Shown piece after piece: positions 9,509-21,370 of a DNA stretch of 64,000 nucleotides (its first letter is position 1; each line of letters opens with the position of its first letter). The notes beneath the pieces were generated by a model. That model was not told the origin of the DNA, did not search any database, and saw only the letters and a program-made list of their open reading frames with translations. Both the position numbers and the translations under genes were made by a program. The stretch comes from Acholoe squamosa (lineage: Eukaryota > Annelida > Polychaeta > Phyllodocida > Polynoidae): the NCBI GenBank assembly GCA_949317995.1, contig OX439043.1:4704501-4768500 (forward strand), written 5' to 3'.

Positions 9509-12199
9509 GTCTAAGTTGCAGAGCAAGCTTTGTGTCTCCAGTTGTGCATTTCCTACAAAGCCCCATGCACAGCCTTTTGTGTAAGATTGCTTTGTACGAC
9601 TGGAGGTTTTCTGAGTCATAGTTTTTAAGCTGTGATAATGTTTCTAAAGGCCCCTAAATGAATCCATCAAGTCTTTATAAGGCCATGGAATCCCATAAGG
9701 ATGACAAATCGCTACCTTGTTATAGATACACGGGTAGTAGAAGCAACTGAAGGCATACCTGAAACAAGACAGAAAACAAGGGATAGTGACATGATCATAA
9801 TCAAACAGTTTGAATGAATCACCCACAACCATTATGCAATTTATCTAACTCTACTCTTTTTATGGCTAGGTAGAGTCAGAACAGTAGAATCGAATACAGA
9901 AAATAGTCAAATAATATAAAACCTAGAATACAAGGAAAGAAAGCATTGCATTCAAACAGAATATTACTCCAAAAGAGATGATTCATGCTGGTACTCGCAT
10001 GGAGTGACAGATGCTTCATTGACACACACAGGGTAGTACAAGTGGTCTCAGATGGAGCAGCTATTTCTTAAGTAATGCTGGGATCCTGGCAAGATGTCCC
10101 TAACTTAAAGAATGGATCTAGTACATAGTGAGGCTTTAAAATTCGCCTATTGTTTTTAGTGTGGACACAAATGCCAGACAGATGATTAGGCAGTGGTTGG
10201 GAGGAAACTGTCACTGTAGGAAGATTATTTGTATAACCTGCATGGGTCTGGGTTATGGTGCAGCATCCAGATGGTAGCAGGAACATTTTGGTTCATAGAA
10301 TTTGCTGACTAGGCCAAATTAAAAAAAAGGTTTGTTTCCAGCAACCCGACCGACCCTAGCAAAACAGGGGCGAAAAAAACTTTTTTTTTTGTGATTTTGA
10401 AGAATTTGTCACATTTTCTCATATTTTAAAGAAATGTTTCATTATCTTTTGAGGATTTTTTCTGTATCCTTTTCGTGTTCTTCCCCTCTCTCCATTTGTC
10501 ACTTTCCCATCATCATTTCACAATGAAATCAAAGAATTTGATACATCCATTGATATGTTCCCTAACATTTCCTATATAAATGTAAAAAAAATCAAAAAAA
10601 TAAAAATCTGACCTAGCGACCCTAGCTCTTTGAGCTATGTTACTGGAAACACACCTTTTATTTTCTTTGTTCCTATGGAATATTTCACATATTACACTGG
10701 ATTGATACTTCAATGTCTATTCCTTGATTTCACTGGTTAATAAGGGTGCATCTGTCACTTTTACTGATAGCTGTAATCAGGAGGATTAGCCTATTAAATT
10801 TGTTTTCTATGTGTTAATTGTTTTCTAATTATACCCAATCATAGCCTTTGATTAAAGCATCCTGCTGGAAGAGCAGTTGTCAACTCAAGTTATAAAATGC
10901 AGATGCAGTTTGTTCACATTGTTTATTTTGATGCTGAATGATGCTTTCATCTCTAAGTAATCAGGCCATGTGTTCATGTAAGCTTAGGACATTATAATCT
11001 ACATTTAAATATCCATCCACTGATAAAACAATCAGTAACCATCAAGACCCATCCTGATCAGTTCAAGTAGACTGTTTTGTACTTACACACTGTCCCTAAT
11101 CAAACCCGTCAGCCTGTGTTAGACGGTTACTGGTGGCAAAGTGTGATAACTTATCATTCATCTTGGCAATTCTGTGGGGTCAGAATGATGGAGGCAACTA
11201 TTGCAAGTAGACTGACCCACCATCATGGAATTCGGGGGAAATGGCAGGGCACATCAAAGTCAATTTTTACTTCTTCATCTACAGTTGTTGTGTACTTTTG
11301 CATCGTCGCAGAAAAGGTTTACATGTATTTAGAAGAAGTGAAAATCGTTTTGAGGGTCCAGGTATACACTAAAGGGTCAGCATGATTCACAAAAAATGTA
11401 CTGGTAAGTCAATGTATTAGGAACCCTTATAGGGTAAAAGGATTGCAGAGTAGGGACTATCAAACATTTCTGATATTTGCAATATTTGATCTGTCCCTTT
11501 CCCTCATACTTCAGCCTTATGTCAGCTATGTTGATGACATAAGCAGCAATACCTATATACACAAGCACCAAAATATCCTTAAGTAATTGTATAATTGTAA
11601 TACCTGCCGCACCCTATTTGTGGCTTTCTCATGGGTGCCAGAATCAATTGCCATATATTGACACTACACATAGAGGGGCGAGGCACTACGTAGGTCTGCT
11701 AGGATAAGTAAATGAGCTGAGATTGTTATGAATAATGAGGAGCAATTATATATTGGTGTGTGGCTGGTATGACTAGGGTACTGATCAGGTTACATCACTG
11801 AGGGAGTGATTGATGAACGTGATCTGTTTAAGGGTCTGGGTGGGATGTATGTTTACATGCCTCGTTCCTCATATATGACTGTGGGGCTATTTACTGAGAA
11901 TGGGTTCAGAATATCTTGAATCGGTAAGGACATCTTTAGATACATTTTAAGCTATTATGGATTCCAATCTTGAAATGATGGAACCAGTCTTCATAAAACA
12001 CATTTCTTTATGTTGGCAGCACATGAGTACTAGACGAATGGGGAGCTGACTTCTCTGAGGAGGAGGGGGGTAATGAGATCTTCTGCATACCAACAAATTG
12101 ACCTCCTGAGCATTGTGGTGCTATGTTGGCATTGAAGGCTTGAGTGCAAATAGGGCATTGATGTTATGAGTGTGGTGTTTCTGCTGTGCCAGTAATATG
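9505..12199. other. Non-coding region with one MITE-like element
   Basis: Apart from the inverted-repeat element at 10325-10659 I see no gene, RNA or repeat here that I can name. The short reading frames have no recognisable domains and random-looking composition. Confidence 0.5.
10325..10659. mobile_element. MITE-like element with about 21-bp terminal inverted repeats
   Basis: The left end AAAAGGTTTGTTTCCAG and the right end (CTGGAAACACACCTTTT, the reverse complement with one change) frame about 335 bp of A/T-rich sequence. The full 21-bp repeats differ at two positions. The inside holds poly-A and poly-T tracts near both ends and no coding capacity. The target duplication is unclear because the flanks are A/T runs. 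The superfamily is unknown. Confidence 0.6.
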
Positions 12200-12564
12200 T
12201 TTGCTTAGTACAGAATATTGGGGGTTTTGCATTATCAGTGGTGGAAATAATAGCTTTGTTCTGGTGCCTCATTTACCACAGGTACCTAGTTGGTACAAGT
12301 GTAGGGTTAGAGGCAGCTGAGGTAGTTGGACACCTGCCACTCACTTACCACCTATCTATACCTACTACCCCCTGTACCTTTGCTTAGTACAGAATATTGG
12401 GGTTTTGGCATTATCAGTGTGGTATAGTGGTGAGAATAATAGCTTTGTTCTGGTGCCTCATTTACCACAGGTACATGGTATTACAGGTGTAGGGTTAGAG
12501 GCAGCCAAGGTAGTTGGACACCTGCCACTCACTTACCACCTATCTATACCTACTACCCCCTGTA
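12200..12564. repeat. Tandem duplication of a ~180-bp unit
   Basis: Two head-to-tail copies start at 12200 and 12379 with TTTGCTTAGTACAGAATATT and end in CTATACCTACTACCCCCTGTA-like sequence. They are nearly identical apart from small indels, so the duplication is recent. There is no coding content. Confidence 0.85.
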
Positions 12565-15199
12565 GGGTACTGGAAATAATGGATTAGCTAGTTTCGTCAG
12601 AGCAGTGCAGTAGTGACTTTATTTTCAGTCCTGACTATTTTTCAGGTGTCAAAAAAAAAGTGATCAAAAAGTGAGGTGACAGAAAAGTGTGATTTGAATA
12701 TGTCACTTATCCAGTTTTCAGCAGCATCTGAAATACCTTCTCAAAAATATGATAGCCTCCCAAAATGAAAGCATGCATAAGGAAGTCAGACAGGAGGGGT
12801 CCTCTTATGCAATAAAGATTATTTTCAAACATATCAAGTTGCTTTTCACTAATGTGGGTGAAGGGTGGACTATTTTGCACCTTAGTGTTCTCTTTAGCTT
12901 TTCTGCAAGACCCTCCAGGGTACAGGTCCATGCCAAGTCTTTATCTCACCACACTACTTGCCAGCTGGTACAATTAAAAATGGATTCCCTGTCCATTCCA
13001 TATTATGATGGGGGTCATTGATTTGATTATATCTGTAGACCTTATGGGTGGGTGGATCCACTATAATATTGTAGGAATGTTGACATAATTTCTGAACTCA
13101 GTGTTAAATCAAGATTGGTTCAACATGAGTTTGTCAACTGAGAATGCCCTATGTGGCAAACCAATTGGTTTCGGGTTTTGGCTAAGGGGTGACTCAGCAA
13201 TGAATTAGTGAATGTGTGCTGAACTAACAATACTGAACACATGGCGCAGGTTGCTGCTGCTGATTAAAGAAATACAGAGGGAAGGTCAAAGATGGAATAG
13301 TTTCTTAGATCCAGCCTTGACTGTCCAAGATTTTGTCTAAATGCTGGTTGTTTTGGTTTTGAACCCCATAGAGGCACAGAACTGGTTAACTATAGCTCCC
13401 TCTATTATCTTCAGGTTCTCAGATGTTCTACAACAGAATAATGCTGATAACTGCTAGTGTGGTGCATCATTATGATCCATGACAAATAGTCTGAATCGAG
13501 GCATTGTGACATTCTATGAAATATTGCACAGAAAGCAGAGGTGAAATATTCCACATACAGCAATTTCTATGGGAGACAGTTATACTGTCCGGGCCACTGA
13601 TTCATTCATTGTAGTATGATGCCCTAATGAAGTGCTGTCGAGTCTGCTCACTGGTACTTCATTTCTGCATCATCTGGGTCCTCCAGAAACATAGTGCTGG
13701 TACCTAGAGCCATGGTCAGTCGCACTTGCAAGTAGTGGATACATTCATCTCTAACTATAGGCCTAGGAAAATTTACTATTTCTAGATCTATATCAAATGC
13801 ACTATTCTAAAGTGACTTAATTGTAGCCAAATGTTACCCATTAATATGTTTATCCTTAAGATTGTTGTTGAACCAATTCATTGAAGTTTACTTTAGGCCC
13901 TACTCAACACCCTGCTGTTGGGTGCTATATTAGCAGAAGCCAGTGAGGCAATATCATCGATTAAGATCTATTTATATATAGCCATTCTGTAGCCATTCTT
14001 CATTCGTCTGTTAATTCTTCATGAAGGCTAGACTGTGTAGATGCTAAAGACAGCAACACTCCATTATCAGGATGTATGAGAACCAAGGGGCCATCAAATG
14101 TTAAGCCGTAGTGAATTATCAAGCAGGAACATGGTAAACAATTTGAGCTCATATGAGCTATTCTCAAAAGATAAAGTTTGTATAGTGAAGTAAGATAGAG
14201 AGAGTGAGGGTGAAAGAAAGAGACACAGAGAGATGCAGATAGACTCAGAGAGGCAGAGCTAGATAATTAGAAAAGCTAACAAAAATTGTAAATTACTTCC
14301 TTTTATATACATAGTGAACTGTATTATATTTGGGCAATATAAATAAACAGATTATATGATGGAAAAGGGAAAGAATAATGTCTTAGATCAATTAAAAGCT
14401 AAAATAAAGGACACAGATCCAATTTCAAGGAACAGGTATGGAGTGAACAATGAGTGAGTGCAGACACTATGAGGGGCTGAGGTTGGACATTGTAAAAGAG
14501 CCTTCATCCTTGTGATGGATAGCAGGAATAAATTACACTACAATGACAGAGGTCCATGCAGGAATGATCGATTTTAGCAACGATTTCCTCAAAATTGAAT
14601 TTACACAAGGTAATTTTCAGTAGCTACACATGATCTACGACTGTGATGGGGAGTGTTACCTTAAATGATGAGGGAATCTTTCCTTACTTTATTCAAGTGA
14701 ATAATGTCATCATCATCATCTTTCAGAAAAAAAGTCATTCCTATGCCCACAATCTAGATGATTAAAGCATGAGAAACTTTTAAGGATCTGTTAACTATGA
14801 ATTTAGGTGTGCCAGATCTTCCCTGTAGCAGACCCTCTGAGGCATGGCTCAAGGACTTTCTTTTCATTGGCTGTCAAGAGTGTTTAAGATCTGTTAATCA
14901 TCATATGTCTGTCCAGCTAAAGAATAGCTAGCAGCAAAACTATGGTGTTCAAGAAAGCTTATTTCCTAGGCATCTTTCTGATCTGAGGGGAATTGCCATG
15001 GAAAAGGGGAAAACAGTGGCTCATGGTATGAGGAAAAAGAGGCACCCATCTTTTTGTATTGTACTTAAAATATGGGCACATACGGCACAACTTCAGGATA
15101 TCTGATAGTCACAGATCATTGTCAAATAGGTTGTCTTTGCCTCCCACTCAAAAAGTTGTTCAAAATAAGTGATATAGTTATGTTATTTATGCATTCTGA
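12565..15199. other. Non-coding region, nothing recognised
   Basis: This is AT-rich sequence without a supported gene, RNA or mobile-element end. A purine-rich GAGA-type stretch lies near 14195-14260. Confidence 0.5.
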
Positions 15200-17070
15200 T
15201 TCTTAACACTCAGAGCTTGAAGTGGAACCATGGTTTTGTCTATTTCCTATGCATGATAGGTGAGCTACAGGGCTGCAAAGGGCCAAAAAGGGCCATTTTT
15301 TGGTTAAAAATGAGGAACTAATTTTTTCCCCTTGCTACCAAAAAAACAATGAAGGACCAAAACCTTATTTATTTCATCTGGGATTTCCCTCCTAGGGTAG
15401 AGAATGTTTTTGTAACAGTTAGGGGTCCATGCATTATATAATGTGATCACAGGGTGCATAAAACCTTTGGTGTAATCGTTGTGAGGACATGTCGATGACC
15501 TTTTTTGAGTTGTCTTGCACCATGAAATACACTGTGGATAAACTAATAAATTTTACCAGGTAGGGACCTTACATGTAGCTATGTAGCCCACAAAAAGAAT
15601 AGAACCTGCCTGTTAAACTGTATGTCAAAGAGACTGATATGATTTTGGGGTAGTTTACACAGGGACACGTCTGTGACCATACATGTACTCATAGCTGCTA
15701 GGTGTCTTATATTTGACTATTCTTATTATTTCAGCCTTATACTTTCATATGACAGCAAAAAGCCCCGTAAGTTTGGTTAAAAGATTTCACATAGAACCAG
15801 AGATATCATAAGAAAAGTAAGTATGTAGACACGTCTACAACCGAGGACATGTCTACGACCATGGACATGTGTACAGTTATATTGCAAGATGCTTGATACT
15901 TGACTGTACTTGTTATGTGGGAATTATACCTTGATATGAAAGGAACATTGAATGTTAATTAGATTATTGAGTCTTAATGCAACTCTGAGCTATGACACTG
16001 AATACAAATGCATGGACACTTCTACGACCAAGGACACGTCTACGACCCTACATGCAGTCATACAGCAAACTGGTTTGTATTGAAGTATAACCATTATACA
16101 TATATGTTAGTTGTTCCTTGATATGTAAGGGAAATTGCATGTTAGTGAGCAGGTTCTGTAAAACCCCAAAAATGATCCTGGGTGAAAGATGACCCAGGGT
16201 GAAAAATGACCCTGCTCTGTCTGCTATGGAAAAAGCAATTTTAATTTGCTTTTTGGGGCCATTTTTCTTTATCTATCCATCATAAAACCATCATATATGA
16301 AAAGAGGAGGATTGATAATGGTAGTCTAGAATACCAAACTACTTCTTAGCCATCTTATTTTGGATTCTGTTTTAATCATTGCAGTGGGTATGAGGGAAAA
16401 TAGCTCTCTTGGCTCACAATAATGCAAATGATAAGTTTGTATCACATTTGAGATTGATCAATCATACATCGCTGGAAAGACCAATATGTATCCTAGTTAA
16501 ATCTAAAATAACTTTTGGACATGAACTATAGCAGTTGAGAAAACACAATTTGAAACTTAATCTACTGCCCATTCATAACTGAAAGTCAGTATAGGGCAGA
16601 GGCCACTTATCTAGGTCAACTGATAAGGCAGAGAGAGGGGGAAGGGGAGGGGTGGGGGACAGGGTCATAAATGACTCTGGGTCAAAATGACCCAGGGTCA
16701 AAAATGACTCTGGGGTGAAAATTCTTCAAGTAGGGTAAGTGGGGGGATGGTGGGGGGCAGGGTCAAAAATGACTCCAGGTCAAAAATCACCCAGGGTCAT
16801 TTCTATACTTTAGCTTAGACCTGGTGAGGATATTCTGTCTTACTGCAACTCTTAGCCATGGCATTGAATATATAGTGCATGGACATGTCTACGACCATGT
16901 AATAAGGCATTGTACTGTGGGATTCTATAAAATATATTTAGCCTTCCCTCATATATGGATATTGTAGCCCAACATATGTACATTATGTACACAAAAGGAT
17001 CTTACCTTACTGCAAAACTTATTTTTGGGCCCCTCTGACCAGCCATTTGACGATGATCCATGACTATTGA
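15200..17070. repeat. Array-bearing repeat element, copy 1
   Basis: The flanks match those of 41090-42310. The left part (about 15265-15430: AGGGC-rich, then a poly-T/CCC stretch) resembles 41165-41360, and the right part (about 16990-17060, ending in a CATGA-TATTG motif) resembles 42240-42310. Between them lie diverged units of about 170-180 bp, each carrying a GGACAYGTCTACGACC-type motif (near 15485, 15660, 15828, 15845, 16014, 16032 and 16882). A separate element (16168-16802) has inserted into the array. No ORF is seen. Confidence 0.6.
16168..16802. mobile_element. Dispersed inverted-repeat element, copy 1 (second copy at 44301)
   Basis: About 640 bp is strongly similar to 44301-44896. 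The ends form an inverted repeat built on AATGACCCTGGGTGA, and the interior right half has many GGGTCAAAAATGACCC-like palindromes. Boundaries are approximate, because both copies also share AGGTTCTGTAAA just outside the left end. There is no coding capacity. Confidence 0.6.
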
Positions 17071-17279
17071 CTACAGAAGAGTTCATGAGGACTTATTCAC
17101 TGCAAGTATGGGCAAAGATCTCCCCTGTACACTGAAACATTTTGCTTACTACACAAGAATTTCTCGGGTAGTAAGCATTTGGTTGTCAGCATTGCTTCAC
17201 ATTTGTACATTATCATGTATCTTTATTTTTCAGGAACAGCATGTAAAAATTGTACCAGACATTTAAAGCTAATATATTA

Positions 17280-20200
17280 AGTGTCTTTTTGATGTGAGGG
17301 ACATGGATAGAAATAGACAGGGGGAGAGGGTGGATGAAAACAGCGGGAAACAAAAGAGAAAGAGCATCGATCTTACAGTGCACCAATCCTACAGTGCACA
17401 CTTATCCCACTCCATATGGAAATGTTCAAGTAGCTTACTAAGTTAAGTAGACTTTGTAAGTATCCTGCAGAAGGCCTTGATAAACACAGGAACACAGAAA
17501 TAATGCCTTCGGTCAGCTTTTTCAATAAGATATGAAAAAAACAGCTAATCATCTTCTAACTGGCAAAGTCAATCAGCAGATTACACTAGATTATGAGGCT
17601 CTTAGGACAGCTAGTTAAATCAACTGTCACTTTGACAAGAATCACTTCTTTTCATTGTTACTTTTGAATGCAGTCGTAGACATGCTACTCTCATTCCAAT
17701 GCATTGCTATGATTATAATGATATAATGCTACCCGATGTAACAAGAACCTTTTTTGCCATGGCTTTATCTTCTCATCTGATAACAAACCATGAGGCTGGT
17801 CCTTCTAACAGATATTGTTGAACGGTAAGTTGTCATAACCTTCTTACGCTTTGACTTCATACCCTTTCCTCTAAGCCCTATCAGCACGAACCACAAGATT
17901 AATTACTTAAATCAATCATTAACAAATCACTTTGTGGTGTGAGACCTTAAATCCTCAGTTAACCACTGTAACCACACAGACACTCCCTGGATATTGGATT
18001 CAACCAGTTTTTGTTTGAATATAGATTACTTCCTGGTCCTAATGAGTCCTTTCAGTGTTCTTTTTAAGGAGAATCCATCACTGACTTTCTCCCAAGGGAT
18101 TAACCTTGTGGTGAATTTCTTTTCATTAAGTGTGATGGGGAAGGAATTAGTTTTAAAAAGGTGAAAGGATATAGACGTCAATAAGTAGTGATGAAGTGCC
18201 TAAGTGTCTTAAGGGACAGCTACAGTAACCCATTCAACACACCCTTTGGGCACTTATCGTGGATTAATCTGCAAGGCACCCCAGCAACTTCTTCCTTCAC
18301 AGTATGAGTTTATTCTATTCTTATCCCCAATTTTGGACTAAAATTCATTCAGGGTTCACCTCCTAGTGGGCATTGAATGTTGAATCAATGCTGTCAAGAA
18401 TCAGAGGATATCCCTGGTCCTTATTGAAAACACTGGACAAGCTATCTTTACTTATCCTTGACTTTCAATCCCTATTAGATGCAAAATTCTAGTAATTTCT
18501 AGAAAATTCTATATGTGATTTCTACAGAATTTCTTTTTTTTTTAAAAGCATCATAGTTGTCTAGAGTCACTTCTCATTACTGTGCTATCCCTACAAAATT
18601 TGTTGATATATATATATGATCATGTATCTCATTATTTGTGATTCTCATTATTGGCGCAATGTCTTAAATTTCCACATCAAATTTGCATCTATAAAGTATT
18701 AAGCCAAAATGAATGACCAGAATTCTGGTGCCTAAATTGTCGAGCATTTATATCAATTAGAATATAGGTGGTTTCTGGAATTACTGGTAGAGATAGATTT
18801 TATTATGACAAGATATAAGCATATATAACAGTTTCATAGGCATTACATAATTCTTTATGTCATCACCATGTATGAAAAAGAAATCTTGTGTGTAAAGAAA
18901 CTCATTGTATAGTATACTCCCTATAGACCCTTGACTTGTAAGACCCTTGTTTTATCCTAATTAGATTGTCATTAACTTTAGCGCCCACTGCCACCTTTCT
19001 ACAACTGTGTGGTGCTAACCACTGTATAAAAAAGAACATGTATATATCAGCCTCATTCAATTAGAACCTAAGCTGCCGAGGGGTAGTGTAGAAGCCCTCT
19101 TGGGATGGGTTTCATATTCTTAGAAACGTATGTAAAGATGACTTGTCAAAAACAAAGGTGTGTCTTGTAAACCTGACCTCATGATATCCAAAACCCATAC
19201 GCCATTTTCCCCTAATTGCTTAGTGTATTAGTGCATCATGCCCATTGGTTGACATAATGCATGAATACAGCCCTGGTGTGAAACTCACCAAGGCGTCGCT
19301 GTATTCATGCATCTTGTAGACTCTACAAAGTGGATACATCCTCGGATAGACACCCTGAGCATCGGCAACCTGCTTCAATGAAATTCAGAAAAAAAACTTT
19401 CCAACATCACAGAAAAACAAATAGATATGAAATGCTATGGTATCAATGACTCTTAAATGGTTAAGGGACCAGAATCTTAGATAATGTGTATTAGGCTAAA
19501 ACCATTATGAAGCTTACATGGAGATATTCAAATTATTCTTTCTTGACAACTTGTGAACTGATCCCTTGGTTCCATAGTGGGTGGAAGAGAGGCTCAGAGA
19601 AGGCTCTTTATCTCAATAACAGGCATTAGCATAGATCCATCCTCCTCCTAGATCCACTACATAGAACCTGCCAGCCACTCCCACCACTGAGAAAGAAAAA
19701 GATGAGAAAAAATGATGCTAGACAGAAAGCTGGTATAGTGATTCAACTTGATGTAACAGAATGTTTGAGAGGAGACATGAGAAAGTTTGGAGAGCTTCAA
19801 TATGTGACGCTGACCCCCAGCGTCATAAGCCGAGTAATTGGCATCAAATCACTAGAATTATAATTTTATGCCAGACCCATGCTTTCCTTACATGTTACAA
19901 ATGAAAATAAGAACCCAAGACCACATGGTTGAGAAAGTTTGAAGTCTTAATTTGCAATTTCAAGCCATCTTTCATGAAACTCTTGTTTGATCTCGGAGGA
20001 ACAATGTGGAACCCATATCAATGATCATAATAATCATGTAAGAACACAACAGCCTCAACTTGATACTTGACTGGTAGATGAAACAAGGGTGCGATTGTCA
20101 AACAAGATAACAACTTTTCAGATTTGAACCGATTTTTCATATCAGAAGCTTTGCATTATATCCATGAAATGGTCAAGGAGTCTGTGCCCAAGATGGCATG

Positions 20201-21370
20201 TTAAATTGGACCGGTTTTTGGTTTGTTATTTTGCTCACCTTGAAGATCCCTTGTTTTCCCTGTTCATCTATTAAAGCATTTGTCATGCTAAAACCCCGTT
20301 ATTGTCAGCGTTTGAACGCATTACTTGGCTCTTCAACCATGATGTGATGGTTTTGGGATTGAGTTTGTTAATGCAGAAAATTAAGCAATTTATAAATAGT
20401 GAGGATTTGTTCAACTCTTTGCAAAACTCACTCAAATCACAAAGTGAATTGAGTATAGACTCAGCATACAGAACCTCTGGAGGACACCCCAGGTGGAGAG
20501 TGACCCTGATCCACACTTATTGGTAGTCTGGGGCCATAATGGTGTTTATCCTATGGATATTTAAGTCCATCTTAGATACATATATATAAGTACCTAAAAC
20601 GACTGTTTTTGACTGATTGGGTTCTTAGAAATTGTATCTTTGAGAAGACTGCAGACCAGGACTCAACTTTACAGGCCATTGGTTTTTGAGGGAACATTGA
20701 TACTACATTCTGTCCAAGCCATTATTCTTCTCATACCCCTCCAACATATTCAGTAATTCTTAAGTCTAAGAGGAATTACAGTAATGCAAAAATAGAATAT
20801 CCAAACTATCCACTGGCAGTCCCTTACGAAACAAAAATGATCCAAACCATATTATAGCTGATCCACAATGTTCTGTATACGGTGCCAAATATCTAGGCCA
20901 ACCATGAGGGACAAGGCAAATTAAAGATGGCTGACAAGGCACTTCCTGTGCATTGTAGGATAATTTCCCTGTGGTATTAGGACTGCCCACTAGAGGTTCA
21001 TGGGATGTGGAGTGACAGGGTTGTCAGTTAACTACAGTCACCTCCTATATATCAGGGTAACAAGATCACTCACATGTCACTATAAAAGCGCAACCCGACA
21101 AATCACCAGGACCCTCTAGGGTCTTCACCTATTTTTGTTAGTATTATAGGGTTCAATAAAGGGTCTATCTGTACTCTAGTTCCATGGGATGTGGGGTTCT
21201 GTAATGTTCTACTGTCAGTTCAGCATGAATCATTGTTTAATGATTCTCTTCAAAGGTTCTCCATACAACAGCAGTTTTCAGGAATCACATCAGACAAACT
21301 AGATTTGGCCTTGGATATCAAGGTCAATCAAGCGGTAAAAGGTGAGATAAGATTGGTTCTTGTTGAGGAG
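17280..21370 (+). repeat. Segmental duplication, copy 2
   Basis: The stretch 17280-18390 aligns with 25468-26140, 18690-19700 with 31990-33730, and 19720-21360 with 36300-38880 and 6900-8690. Here the sequence runs without LINE B or the foldback element, so it provides the empty-site reference for both insertions. Relative to copy 3 it lacks the 33750-36280 interval. I see no coding exon in it. Confidence 0.75.
19257..19312. repeat. Inverted repeat (hairpin)
   Basis: GCATGAATACAGC at 19259-19271 is the exact reverse complement of 19298-19310, and two more base pairs extend it outward. Related TGCATGAATGCAG-type sequence occurs near 46010 and in reverse near 50300, so this is part of a dispersed family. 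A MITE-type origin is likely. Confidence 0.65.

Noticed and set aside
9299-9619. Several reading frames with long Tyr-Ile repeats
   Set aside because: They are translations of the AT microsatellite on both strands and have no real coding signal.
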